DNA of 64,000 bases, taken from positions 3,940,639-4,004,638 of the forward strand of contig NZ_LT594621.1 in NCBI RefSeq assembly GCF_900091655.1. The letters are read 5' to 3'. This DNA is from Culturomica massiliensis (GTDB lineage: Bacteria; Bacteroidota; Bacteroidia; Bacteroidales; Marinifilaceae). The position numbers and the translations under genes are program-made. This document shows positions 18,017 to 26,638 of the stretch, one piece after another (position 1 is the stretch's first letter; every line of letters starts with the position of its first letter). Below the pieces are notes generated by a model. It saw only the letters and a list, made by a program, of their open reading frames with translations, did not search any database and had not been told where the DNA came from.

Positions 18017-18113
18017 TCAGTTCTTTAAAGGGTTTCATCGTCCTGGTTTAAGGGTACGATAAAAACATTGAATAAGTCAATCGACTTAATCATGCGAAAA
18101 TACGATTTTTTTG

Positions 18114-18121
18114 TAAATTTG
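18114..18121 (+). promoter_or_regulatory. Candidate -7 promoter box for metG
   Basis: TAAATTTG matches TAnnTTTG, 38 bases before the metG ATG. No clear -33 box was seen. Confidence 0.5.
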
Positions 18122-18159
18122 CGGCTTAATTGAGCGCTAAAACATTAAAAAGAATATAT

Positions 18160-20190
18160 ATGAGCCATTTCAAGAGAAATCTGATCACAACGGCATTACC
18201 GTATGCCAACGGGCCTGTACACATCGGCCATCTGGCCGGAGTATATGTACCTGCCGATATTTATGTAAGGTATTTGAGGGCTAAGGGGGAAGAAGTGGTA
18301 TTTATCGGTGGCTCCGATGAGCACGGGGTACCTATTACGATTAAAGCTCAGAAAGAAGGTGTCACTCCGCAAGATATTGTAGACCGGTATCATGAATTGA
18401 TAAAAAAATCGTTTCAGGAGTTCGGTATCTCTTTTGATATTTATTCGCGTACCAGTTCGAAAACCCACCATGAATTGTCTTCGGCTTTTTTTAAAAAACT
18501 GTATGATGAAGGTAAGTTTATTGAAAAAACGTCTATGCAATTCTACGATGAGAAAGCGGGACAGTTTCTGGCAGACCGTTACATTATCGGTAAATGTCCG
18601 CATTGCGGCAATGAACGGGCTTACGGAGATCAGTGTGAAGCCTGTGGTACGAGCTTAAATGCAACCGATTTGATCAATCCCGTTTCGGCTATAACCGGTA
18701 ATACTCCCCAATTGAAGGAAACGAAACATTGGTATTTGCCACTGGATCGTTATGAAGATTGGTTGAAGAAGTGGATTTTAGAAGAGCACAAGGAATGGAA
18801 AAGTAATGTTTACGGACAATGTAAGTCCTGGTTAGACAATGGCCTGCAACCTCGGGCGGTTACCCGGGATTTGGATTGGGGCGTACCGGTGCCGGTTGAA
18901 GGGGCTGAAGGCAAGGTTTTGTATGTGTGGTTTGACGCGCCGATCGGTTATATTTCTGCGACGAAGGACCTGACACCGGATTGGGAGAAATACTGGAAAG
19001 ATAAGGAAACCCGGATGATTCATTTTATCGGTAAGGACAATATCGTATTTCATTGTATTATTTTCCCGGCAATGTTAAAGGCTGAAGGGTCTTATATTTT
19101 GCCCGACAATGTGCCCGCAAACGAGTTTTTAAATCTGGAAGGGGATAAGATTTCGACTTCCCGGAACTGGGCGGTCTGGTTGCACGAATATTTGCGCGAT
19201 TTTGAAGGGAAACAGGATGTGTTGCGTTATGTATTGACAGCTAACGCTCCGGAGACAAAGGACAACGATTTTACCTGGAAGGATTTTCAAACCCGCAATA
19301 ACAGTGAGCTGGTAGCTATTTACGGTAACTTTATCAACCGGGCACTGGTGTTGACACATAAATATTTCGGAGGTATTGTTCCTGAAAGAGGGGAATTGAC
19401 GGCATACGATGAGGAAGTACTGGCAGAAATACCCCGGATAGTAGAAAGGGTGGAGAAGAATCTGGATAACTTCCATTTCCGCGAAGCTTTGAAGGAATGT
19501 ATGGGGTTGGCCCGTCTGGGAAATAAATATCTGGCCGATACGGAACCCTGGAAGCTGATAAAAGTGGACGAAGGACGGGTAAAGACGATTTTGAATATCT
19601 GTTTGCAGATTGCGGCGGATTTGACTGCATTGACCGAACCTTTTATGCCGTTCAGTGCGCTGCGGCTGAGGACATTCCTGAATATGGAACCGTTGTCCTG
19701 GGATAAGATGGGAGACAATGTATTGGCTGCCGGACACCGGATCAATGAAGCCGGTTTGTTGTTCGATAAGATCGAGGACGAAGAGATTCAGCGGCAAGTC
19801 GACCGTTTACTGGCTACGAAAAAAGCGAATGAGTTGGCGAATGTAACGGCTGCTCCGGCAAAACCGGATATTACTTTTGAGGATTTTCAGAAAATGGATA
19901 TCCGGGTCGGTAAAATCGTTGCGGCGGAGAAAGTGGCGAAAACCAAAAAATTGATGAAGCTGACGGTTGATACCGGTATCGATACCCGTACCGTGGTTTC
20001 GGGTATTGCCGAATATTATACCCCGGAGGAAGTCATCGGACGGCAGGTAAGTATACTGGTGAATCTGGAGCCGAAAGCATTGAAAGGTATCGAGTCGCAG
20101 GGAATGATACTGATGGCGGAGGATGCCGGCGGAGCTCTTTCTTTTGTGACCCCGGATAAAGAAATAAAACCGGGATCGGAAATCCGGTAA
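18160..20190 (+). CDS. metG: Methionyl-tRNA synthetase
   Basis: MetG charges tRNA-Met with methionine. The ATG at 18160 gives 676 aa beginning MSHFKRNLITTALPYANG; an upstream TTG at 18130 adds ten unlikely residues. Visible are HIGH at residues 21-24, a zinc knuckle with C146, C149, C159 and C162, and a KISTS version of the KMSKS loop. The last ~110 residues form a C-terminal tRNA-binding domain (FQKMDIRVGKIVAAEKV) used for dimerisation. It is followed by a strong terminator. Confidence 0.98.
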   Translation: MSHFKRNLITTALPYANGPVHIGHLAGVYVPADIYVRYLRAKGEEVVFIGGSDEHGVPITIKAQKEGVTPQDIVDRYHELIKKSFQEFGISFDIYSRTSSKTHHELSSAFFKKLYDEGKFIEKTSMQFYDEKAGQFLADRYIIGKCPHCGNERAYGDQCEACGTSLNATDLINPVSAITGNTPQLKETKHWYLPLDRYEDWLKKWILEEHKEWKSNVYGQCKSWLDNGLQPRAVTRDLDWGVPVPVEGAEGKVLYVWFDAPIGYISATKDLTPDWEKYWKDKETRMIHFIGKDNIVFHCIIFPAMLKAEGSYILPDNVPANEFLNLEGDKISTSRNWAVWLHEYLRDFEGKQDVLRYVLTANAPETKDNDFTWKDFQTRNNSELVAIYGNFINRALVLTHKYFGGIVPERGELTAYDEEVLAEIPRIVERVEKNLDNFHFREALKECMGLARLGNKYLADTEPWKLIKVDEGRVKTILNICLQIAADLTALTEPFMPFSALRLRTFLNMEPLSWDKMGDNVLAAGHRINEAGLLFDKIEDEEIQRQVDRLLATKKANELANVTAAPAKPDITFEDFQKMDIRVGKIVAAEKVAKTKKLMKLTVDTGIDTRTVVSGIAEYYTPEEVIGRQVSILVNLEPKALKGIESQGMILMAEDAGGALSFVTPDKEIKPGSEIR

Positions 20191-20206
20191 AGCTTTGTGG
20201 CAATGC

Positions 20207-20242
20207 AATAAGCCCCGCAGTATTTTTGCTGCGGGGCTTATT
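20207..20242. terminator. Strong bidirectional terminator, metG/beta-mannosidase
   Basis: A 14-bp perfect stem (20207-20220 with 20229-20242, AATAAGCCCCGCAG) with an 8-base loop lies between two convergent genes. A and T bases flank both sides, so it can end both transcripts. Confidence 0.9.
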
Positions 20243-20249
20243 ATTACGC

Positions 20250-22817
20250 TTACTGTATAAATCTTGTTTTTATCTCCGGATCGGTAATATCGGTAAATAA
20301 TTCGATCGTATATGTCCTGTCCGGTAACAGATCGATGTAATTGTCCGAGAAACGGACGGTGTTCCCGGGGGAATAGAACATAACATCACAGGCCAGTTTA
20401 TCGGTTGTTACCGTCAGAAATTTTCTCCCGTTTTTTTCGTTGTAACGGGTGGTGATCCGGGGATGAGCCGGCAGGTCCAGGTTTTTGGGTTCTGTAAAAT
20501 AAACATGGTGTTCATCCAGGATTTTATTGCCGTTGCGAAGGGTGACGACGGCTAATGTTTTTTCCCGGGGATGATTTTTTAGCAAACGGTCTGAACCGAT
20601 ATGATCTATCAGCACCGAACGATTGCCTTCCGCTGAAAAGTCAGCCTGAATCCGGTTTAATACGTTTCCTTCAAAATCCTGTAATTCTACGATGCAATTC
20701 CCTTTGACTTTTTTGAGGCGGTCGTTGACCACCCATAGCTCCAATTGACTTCCGTTTTTCCGGGGAACGACAATAACGGGCTTGCAGGCTTCACGTACGG
20801 CATAGTGTGCGGCTTTCCAGTTGTGGTAATAATCGGTTGTCGACCAACTGGCTACCGGCCAACAGTCGTTGAGTTGCCACAGTAATGACCCCATGCAGTA
20901 AGGCATTGCCCGGCGATGGGTTCGCATGGCTATATCCATGGCTTTGGCTTGCAACACCTGACTCATGTACAGAAACTGTTCGAAATTTTCCGGTACGCGG
21001 TAATACCAGCTCATGTATTCTTTGATGCGCAGGTTACCGATGCCGCTGCGCTGATGTGAAGCCATGACATCGGATTCGATATTGTAATCTTCCGGTACGG
21101 TGTATTTTTTTACCGTTTCAAATTCCGGGAAAGACTGGAATCCGTATTCGCTGACGAAACGCCCTACGTTGTCGGCGAAGGCTTCCAGACGGTGTTTACC
21201 GTGCCATACCCCCCAGTAGTGGTTGTCTCCGCTGGTTCCGGGCAGAAGCTCGAAATCCGATTCTCCCGGACCGGACATGGGAGAGGAGGGCCAATAAGCC
21301 ATGTCGTCGGTGTACTTTTCGACGGCTTCCGGTAGTATCCGGTGGAAAATATCTTTATAAGCCTGAAATATTCTTTCCTGTTCTTCGGTCGAATATTTTT
21401 GTTTCCATCCCCAGCCTCCGGGGCTGTTGTGCCGCCAGGCGACACCGATTTCATTGTTTCCGCACCAGAGGGCTATACAAGGGTGATTCCGGAGACGGAT
21501 GAGGTTGTCGGCCGCTTCTTGCCGGACATTTTCTAAAAATTCGGGGTTGCCCGGATACATAGCACAGGCAAACATAAAATCCTGCCAGATCATAATCCCG
21601 TTCCGGTCGCACAATTCGTAAAAATAATCGTCCTCATAGATTCCTCCTCCCCAAATCCGAAGCATGTTCATGTTGGCTTCTGTTGCGTCTGCAATAACTT
21701 TTTCGTAATCGGAACGGCTGACTCGCGGAAGGAAAGCGTCATTGGGTATATAATTGGCTCCTTTGGCAAATACCGGTACGCCGTTTAGTTCGAAATAGAA
21801 CGTTTCGCCTGCCTTGTCTTTTTTACGGACGAGCCGAAGAGTGCGTAATCCTGTGGTTACTTGCTTGTTGTCAAGAGTCTGTGCTCCCGTTTTGACACAT
21901 ATATCGAAGGTATATAAATGAGGTTTGCCGAGTCCGTTACACCACCACAGTTTAGGGTGTTTGATTTTAATCGGTAGACCGATCCGGTTTTTTCCGCTTT
22001 TCAGCGGGACGGATTGTTGCGATACGATCCGGTTACCGTGCCGGATTTCGATGTCGGCGGTTTGCGGATGTGCGGCGGTTAATGTAATTTCAGCATTCAG
22101 CTGGGCCAGCTTGCTGTCTACTTTCAACGGATGGATATAGGTGTCTTCAATCCTGACTTCGTTCCAGGCCTCGAGTACAACCGGTCGCCAAATGCCGCTG
22201 GTCACCAGGCGAGGTCCCCAGTCCCAACCGTAATTGTACGGAGCCTTTCGGGTGAAGACACTGACTTTCTTGTTTTCCATCCCGCCCAATACGCTTTGAT
22301 CGTTATCAGCCGGTAAAGCCAGCCCGTATTTTTCCATTTCTTTTAGCCCCTGCCCGGTTGGAGAAAGAAAAACGATGTTCAGTTCATTACGGCCTTTTTT
22401 CAGCATATCCGAGACATCATAGCTCCAGGTGCGGAACATATTGTCACAATGTCCCAGTTTGTGTCCGTTTAAGAAAATATCTGCGTAGGTGTCTAACCCG
22501 TAAAATGTCAGGCGTTTTTGCTTTTTGACATAGGTGGAATCGTCTATTTCGAAGTTTGTTTTATACTCCCAGGCAACTTTATCAATCCATTGAAGTTCCC
22601 TTTCGTTTGTCCGGTAATAGGGATCTTCGATTTTCCCGTTTGCCAGCAAATCCGTATGCACACAACCGGGGACATTGGCCTGTAGCCATTCTTTTGTGTC
22701 GTATTGCCGGAAGTACCAGTTGTTGTCCAGCTCCAAACGCCGGTGGTTTTGTGCATTTGTGAAAACAGGGAACCCCAGCAGGCCGATCAATGTGAGATAG
22801 ATGAACCGTTTAGTCAT
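20250..22817 (-). CDS. Secreted GH2 beta-mannosidase
   Basis: This 855-aa glycoside hydrolase of family 2 removes terminal beta-mannose from glycans. A signal peptide (about residues 1-22, ending FTNAQ) sends it to the periplasm or beyond. The order is sugar-binding jelly roll, immunoglobulin-like domain, TIM barrel, then C-terminal beta domains. The acid/base E456 lies in WCGNNE and the nucleophile E557 in SEYGFQSFP. The domain pattern and the VPGCVHTDLLANGKIEDPYY stretch point to beta-mannosidase rather than beta-galactosidase. It has its own promoter and no partner genes. Confidence 0.92.
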   Translation of the reverse strand: MTKRFIYLTLIGLLGFPVFTNAQNHRRLELDNNWYFRQYDTKEWLQANVPGCVHTDLLANGKIEDPYYRTNERELQWIDKVAWEYKTNFEIDDSTYVKKQKRLTFYGLDTYADIFLNGHKLGHCDNMFRTWSYDVSDMLKKGRNELNIVFLSPTGQGLKEMEKYGLALPADNDQSVLGGMENKKVSVFTRKAPYNYGWDWGPRLVTSGIWRPVVLEAWNEVRIEDTYIHPLKVDSKLAQLNAEITLTAAHPQTADIEIRHGNRIVSQQSVPLKSGKNRIGLPIKIKHPKLWWCNGLGKPHLYTFDICVKTGAQTLDNKQVTTGLRTLRLVRKKDKAGETFYFELNGVPVFAKGANYIPNDAFLPRVSRSDYEKVIADATEANMNMLRIWGGGIYEDDYFYELCDRNGIMIWQDFMFACAMYPGNPEFLENVRQEAADNLIRLRNHPCIALWCGNNEIGVAWRHNSPGGWGWKQKYSTEEQERIFQAYKDIFHRILPEAVEKYTDDMAYWPSSPMSGPGESDFELLPGTSGDNHYWGVWHGKHRLEAFADNVGRFVSEYGFQSFPEFETVKKYTVPEDYNIESDVMASHQRSGIGNLRIKEYMSWYYRVPENFEQFLYMSQVLQAKAMDIAMRTHRRAMPYCMGSLLWQLNDCWPVASWSTTDYYHNWKAAHYAVREACKPVIVVPRKNGSQLELWVVNDRLKKVKGNCIVELQDFEGNVLNRIQADFSAEGNRSVLIDHIGSDRLLKNHPREKTLAVVTLRNGNKILDEHHVYFTEPKNLDLPAHPRITTRYNEKNGRKFLTVTTDKLACDVMFYSPGNTVRFSDNYIDLLPDRTYTIELFTDITDPEIKTRFIQ

Positions 22818-22842
22818 GCGATATCTTTTTATGGATTATGGA

Positions 22843-22850
22843 CAAATTTA
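22843..22850 (-). promoter_or_regulatory. Candidate -7 promoter box for beta-mannosidase
   Basis: On the minus strand TAAATTTG matches TAnnTTTG, about 26 bases upstream of the ATG. The remaining gap 22818-23212 (395 bp) holds the left att-like repeat at 22924 and the promoter of the MATE fragment; nothing else was recognised. Confidence 0.5.
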
Positions 22851-22923
22851 ATCATTTTTTTTGATGATTTCCGTTTGACCGTTTTTTCGGTGATTTCAGA
22901 GCCGTTTTTTTACCTGCTCTTTA

Positions 22924-22939
22924 TTGTGTTTAGGGTAAC
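22924..22939 (+). repeat. Left att-like direct repeat of the island
   Basis: TTGTGTTTAGGGTAAC occurs again at 26475-26490 with a single T to C change. It lies upstream of the beta-mannosidase promoter, at the point where sequence becomes AT-rich. Confidence 0.5.
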
Positions 22940-23188
22940 AAGAAATTTGATTGTAATCTATTGAGCAATAGATTTTTGAAGAAGAAGAGAAAAACAATGG
23001 GTAACGATATAGAAATGAGCGAAACTCTTTAGTTTTCTGTGTTTTTCCATTGCCTCAAATAACTCTAATACAAATGTAGGCATTATAAATTAACTATGCA
23101 ATACTTAGACAACTATCATTATAAGCAATGAAAAACAACACTAAAATACAAAGTCGAATTTATACAATCTATTGATTTTCACACAAGC

Positions 23189-23196
23189 TATCTTTG
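23189..23196 (+). promoter_or_regulatory. Candidate -7 promoter box for the MATE fragment
   Basis: TATCTTTG matches TAnnTTTG, 17 bases before the ATG at 23213. The promoter end of the truncated gene is therefore preserved. Confidence 0.45.
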
Positions 23197-23212
23197 TCTT
23201 CAAAAAACAAAA

Positions 23213-23632
23213 ATGCAAATATCCTATAAACACATTTGTAAGATTACCCTTCCTGTTTTGGTCAGTCTATTAGTGGAATATCTAATAGGTTTTACTGATA
23301 CTGCTTATTTAGGAAGAGTTGGAGAAACGGAATTGGCTGCTTCTGCTTTAGCAGGAACATATTATATGATAATCTATATGATAGGTTTTGGTTTTAGTAT
23401 CGGAGCGCAAGTATTAATTGCCCGTTATAATGGAAGTGGGCAATATTTCCGAACGGGTGAGGTATTTACACAAGGAACTATCTTCTTATTATTGGTCGCA
23501 ACTCTGCTGTTTATATTGTCTTATCTGTATTCTCCTATCGTATTAAGGTTTTTGATAGATTCCGAGCAAGTCTATCAGGCAACAATAAGTTATTTGAACT
23601 GGCGTATTTATGGATTCTTTTTTGGAGTATGA
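23213..23632 (+). pseudogene. MATE family efflux transporter, 3'-truncated
   Basis: The 139-aa frame is the first third of a MATE (multidrug and toxin extrusion) transporter, normally about 440-450 aa. It has the typical start (LPVLVSLLVEYLIGFTDTAYLGRVG) and about four helices, and then breaks off after RIYGFFFGV. The break coincides with the 3' end of an opposing restriction-system fragment, so a deletion or rearrangement fused the two. It cannot make a working pump. Confidence 0.88.
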
Positions 23633-24120
23633 TGAACATTAGTTCTATAATCATAGAACCAAACATCTTTTGTCATGTGTTTTTCAGGCTTTTTCGCAGT
23701 ATTAAAGAATAATACATTGGCTTTTACTCCTTGCGCGTAAAAAATGCCTGCTGGTAATCGAAGGACTGTATGTAAATTCAAATTGTCCGGCATTTTTTTC
23801 CGTATCAATTCTCCAGCTCCCCCTTCAAACAATACATTATCTGGCAGTACTACGGCTGCTCTTCCATTTTCAGGATTAAGCATTGTGACGATGTGTTGTA
23901 AAAAGGCCAATTGCTTATTACTCGTTGTTACCCAAAAATCTTTGCGCAAATATTTTCCCTTATAATCAGAAAGATCAGCAGGAGTAACCCACGTTATATC
24001 ACCTTCCCAAAACAAAGGCTCTTTTGTAGATGGTGTGCCTCCACTAACGACAATACCAAGTTCTCCCAATGTTGTCCACGACCATCCTTCAGGTAGTTTA
24101 CTATTTTGTTTCGTATTGTC
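23608..24120 (-). pseudogene. Scrambled type I restriction-modification remnant (hsdS start joined to hsdM)
   Basis: Read on the minus strand, the open frame first encodes the start of a specificity subunit (LPEGWSWTTLGELGIVVSGG, then TPSTKEPLFW and WVTPADLSDYKGKYL). It then switches without a frameshift to the C-terminal half of a methyltransferase subunit (FWVTTSNKQLAFLQHIVTML, AAVVLPDNVLFEGGAG, GIFYAQGVKANVLFF). In an intact locus hsdM precedes hsdS, so this order needs a rearrangement. The frame ends at 23608 inside the MATE junction. No normal start codon is available in frame upstream, so it is not functional. Confidence 0.82.
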
Positions 24121-24124
24121 CGTC

Positions 24125-24916
24125 TTATACTCTTTCGACCAATCTCTTTTTTACTAATTCCCAAGCCTTGCCATTATCATATTCAGCTACCGGCTTTAAT
24201 ACAGCATGAATATCTTCCATAAATTCCCGGTCAAGTAGTTTTTCTTCCATGTTGGCAAGAAACTGCTTCTGAGATGGAGGTTTGCCTACAGAGTACTCCA
24301 TGTAGGTTTTATAACAACTGATTAGTTTTTCCGTATTCACATCTTGGTGAATCATCGCCCAATACAAATCAAACAGATCACGACCTTTGCGACGCTGATA
24401 TAATGCACGCATTTTTGTTCCCAGTAATTCTTCAAGTTCATATCCTGTCAAATTACATTCACCGGAAAACCATCCGTTCTCAACTTTATATGGGATTTCC
24501 TTTAAGCCAAGCACAGTAAAGTGTTCTCGAGTGTTAATCTCTATTTTCAACCGCATATTAATTACCGGTTGTGTACTTGTATCGAAACGATAAACAATAG
24601 TGTTGTTGTGAATATGTTGTTTTACCGTTCGCTTAGTCCCAAGGAATGACAGCCGTTCACGAATTTGTTTTAAGATCGGATTGATTGGTTCTGAATTGAT
24701 TTGCACTAAATCTATATCTTCCGAATAGCGGACTTGCGGTTGCAAATACAATTTATGCAAAGCAGTGCCACCTCTGAAAGCAAGTGATTTTTTCAGCAGA
24801 TCATCAGAAAATATTTCCACCAAAGCCCTGGCAATAACTAAATCTTGCTCTACTTGTGCATCATTTGGCCAAGGAGCAACCGCTTTCCATTCTTCTATAT
24901 ATCGGCGGGGTATCAT
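24125..24916 (-). CDS. abiEii: AbiEii toxin, nucleotidyltransferase (type IV toxin-antitoxin)
   Basis: AbiEii is the toxin of the AbiE abortive-infection system; members are nucleotidyltransferases of the DNA polymerase beta fold that arrest growth, protecting a population from phage. This 263-aa protein has the first motif FRGGTALHKLY at residues 47-57 with the catalytic acidic pair in SEDIDLV (65-71), and the later KGRDLFDLYW motif. It overlaps the antitoxin gene by 4 bases. All key residues are present, so it appears intact, unlike its neighbours. Confidence 0.92.
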   Translation of the reverse strand: MIPRRYIEEWKAVAPWPNDAQVEQDLVIARALVEIFSDDLLKKSLAFRGGTALHKLYLQPQVRYSEDIDLVQINSEPINPILKQIRERLSFLGTKRTVKQHIHNNTIVYRFDTSTQPVINMRLKIEINTREHFTVLGLKEIPYKVENGWFSGECNLTGYELEELLGTKMRALYQRRKGRDLFDLYWAMIHQDVNTEKLISCYKTYMEYSVGKPPSQKQFLANMEEKLLDREFMEDIHAVLKPVAEYDNGKAWELVKKRLVERV

Positions 24917-25725
24917 AAATCGCTTTCTATCTCTATATTTTTAATTACTTTCCATGTTTCGTCTAACTCTCCCTGCTTTTCTTTTTGAGCAATCAATAAT
25001 ACCGGAGATATATTTCTTTTATTCAAAATTTTCAGTAAAGGATTAGACAGTTTTTCTTCGCTTAATGTCTTATCTAAAATATAACCCAATCGTTGGATTA
25101 CAGGAGTATTTGGATATCTTTTTGCTGTTCTATAGAGTGTTGTTGCTTTCATCGCTTGGACTAGCTCTTGTAAAAGAGTAACAGTTCTATTCATCCCTAT
25201 TTTATCGACGTAGGCTAGTAAATCCAATGCAGTCAATTCAGGAGAAGAAACATTGAGATAACCGACGTCGGTTGTTTTTTGAACAATATCATCTTGCTCC
25301 CATGAGTTTTTTGAAAAAAAGGAGATCTTCAATTTTTTATTATTAATACTCCTGGGGGCCGGGGTTTTTGCTATTACAAAGTATTCCATCGGTTGTTGAT
25401 GTGCTGCCCCATACAAAGCTGCCGCAGACAATAAAGCTACATAATAAGGTTTACTCAAGGACTTCATCAGGTCATCGATAAACAAATATGGAGGGAGCAT
25501 TCCCTGATTTGAATAATTAGGTGGAATGATCACATAAAAGCCTTTTCGTATTTGAGCTATCTGTTTCTTGGTTTTATATCTATACAAACCTTGCAGCAAT
25601 GTTTTTTTAGACGACTTGAAATGATTACATACTTCTTCAAATGTAAAGGCATAACGTCCTTGGGATTGCAGTTCGACAAAGAACTGATCCCATTTATTAC
25701 TTCTATCTAATTTCAAATTATCCAT
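24913..25725 (-). CDS. abiEi: AbiEi antitoxin and autorepressor
   Basis: AbiEi is the cognate antitoxin, with an N-terminal winged helix-turn-helix that represses its own operon and a C-terminal domain needed to block toxicity. The 270-aa protein starts with FTFEEVCNHFKSSKKTLLQGLYRYKTK (DNA-binding part), followed by GFYVIIPPNY and the AALYGAAHQQP segment typical of the family. It lies first in the operon, just downstream of a clear inverted-repeat operator at 25733-25771, as expected for autoregulation. Confidence 0.9.
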   Translation of the reverse strand: MDNLKLDRSNKWDQFFVELQSQGRYAFTFEEVCNHFKSSKKTLLQGLYRYKTKKQIAQIRKGFYVIIPPNYSNQGMLPPYLFIDDLMKSLSKPYYVALLSAAALYGAAHQQPMEYFVIAKTPAPRSINNKKLKISFFSKNSWEQDDIVQKTTDVGYLNVSSPELTALDLLAYVDKIGMNRTVTLLQELVQAMKATTLYRTAKRYPNTPVIQRLGYILDKTLSEEKLSNPLLKILNKRNISPVLLIAQKEKQGELDETWKVIKNIEIESDL

Positions 25726-25732
25726 AAATCAC

Positions 25733-25771
25733 ATTTGCAAAACACTACGCAATCTGTAGTTGTTTGCAAAT
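25733..25771 (-). promoter_or_regulatory. abiE promoter with inverted-repeat operator
   Basis: Arms 25733-25748 (ATTTGCAAAACACTAC) and 25756-25771 (GTAGTTGTTTGCAAAT) are inverted with 14 of 16 matches around a 7-base centre. On the minus strand a perfect -7 box TATATTTG (25774-25767) overlaps the upstream arm, so protein bound here would block transcription of abiEi-abiEii. AbiEi proteins studied elsewhere repress by binding such repeats. Confidence 0.75.
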
Positions 25772-25882
25772 ATAGATAATTTATCTGATTTTTTTAGTGT
25801 TGGCGCATAAAAATGGGGTTACAAAAGCTAAAAAATATCTCAATATAATTGTGAACTAAACTTGAAACATATTTTTTTGTAC

Positions 25883-26200
25883 TCAAAAGGCGTTCTTCAC
25901 TTCAATAGCGGTTACTTTTCCTGTTCGCTTTAAAATGTCCCTGTAATGCACATGTATGGAGAGATTAATTTTATTAATCTCTCTGTTAAGTTCAACGGCA
26001 ACACGGCTTTTGCCGATTGCCCGACCTGATTTTACACTCCAAAGTCGTTCTTCGATTTTCAGTTTTGAGCCGAATTGGGCGATGGTATTACTAATGATGA
26101 TTTTCCCGACAATCGGATAAACGGCATCGGGATTTGTTTCTGTTCTCTCCGTGTTACCCTCTCGTTTGAGGTAAAAAGAGACTTTAAGTTCGTTGTTCAT
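25883..26200 (-). pseudogene. Tyrosine integrase N-terminal fragment (Arm DNA-binding domain)
   Basis: About 105 residues starting MNNELKVSFYLKREGN match the N-terminal arm-site-binding domain of Bacteroidota phage-type integrases (YPIVGKIII, then VKSGRAIGKSR). The catalytic domain with the R-H-R-Y residues is missing: the frame stops after VKNAF, where full-length relatives continue. It is therefore a dead integrase, marking the right part of the island. The 157-bp gap to abiEi holds only the abiE operator and AT-rich sequence. Confidence 0.8.
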
Positions 26201-26558
26201 AATGCTCACATTTTTAGTTCGTAAAATTACTTTCTTTGTGAGTTGTCTGAACAATGTAAGCCACAGACAAACAGTGCTATAACCAGACGTTTAAGGTCAT
26301 TGGTTTGCTGTGTTTTTCGCCTATCTGAATGGGTAACGGATAAGAAACGGAAAGTATGCGCTAATCTGCTTTTTCCTGCAATTCTGCTATCAGCCATCGT
26401 TAGCCACTAAAAGACATACATTTCTATTTATCAATCAATTACCCTGATTTTCTCTCTTTCTCCTTTTACACTCCTTGTGTTTAGGGCAACGTAAAAGAGA
26501 ATATTTTTTTGTGATTTATAATGTGTTGATTATCGGGTAAGGAGGGTGGCAAAAAAAT
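26201..26558. other. Gene-free gap at the right end of the island
   Basis: This 358-bp AT-rich stretch has no convincing coding frame or RNA gene. It contains the right att-like repeat at 26475-26490. The part left of that repeat is probably leftover mobile DNA. Confidence 0.6.
26475..26490 (+). repeat. Right att-like direct repeat of the island
   Basis: TTGTGTTTAGGGCAAC matches the left copy at 22924-22939 in 15 of 16 positions and the same orientation. Confidence 0.5.
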
Positions 26559-26603
26559 AAAGTGCCCCCGGAAGTTTGACAAAAAACTTTTGGGTGGCAC
26601 TTT
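26559..26603 (-). terminator. Terminator of the minus-strand TonB operon
   Basis: A long stem pairs AAAGTGCC...GAAGTTT (26559-26577) with AAACTTTTGGGTGGCACTTT (ending 26603). On the minus strand it is followed by a run of T, as in intrinsic terminators. It lies 36 bases after the stop of the lipoprotein gene at 26639. Confidence 0.85.
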
Positions 26604-26638
26604 ATACAAGCAGCCTCTTTTCGTATATCCGGCGGGGA

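Larger units (their letters stand above)
22924..26490. mobile_element. Remnant genomic island with abortive-infection genes
   Basis: This 3.6-kb block is more AT-rich than its surroundings and is bounded by two copies of TTGTGTTTAGGGyAAC (22924-22939 and 26475-26490, 15 of 16 bases identical, same orientation). Inside are a truncated MATE gene, a scrambled type I restriction-modification remnant, the intact AbiE pair and the N-terminal stump of a tyrosine integrase next to the right end. The repeats may be attachment sites of an old integrative element that has since suffered deletions. The boundaries are inference; the foreign gene content is directly visible. Confidence 0.6.

Noticed and set aside
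23213..23632. A short but complete small MATE-like transporter
   Set aside because: MATE proteins need 12 helices; only the first four or so remain and the frame ends at a rearrangement junction.
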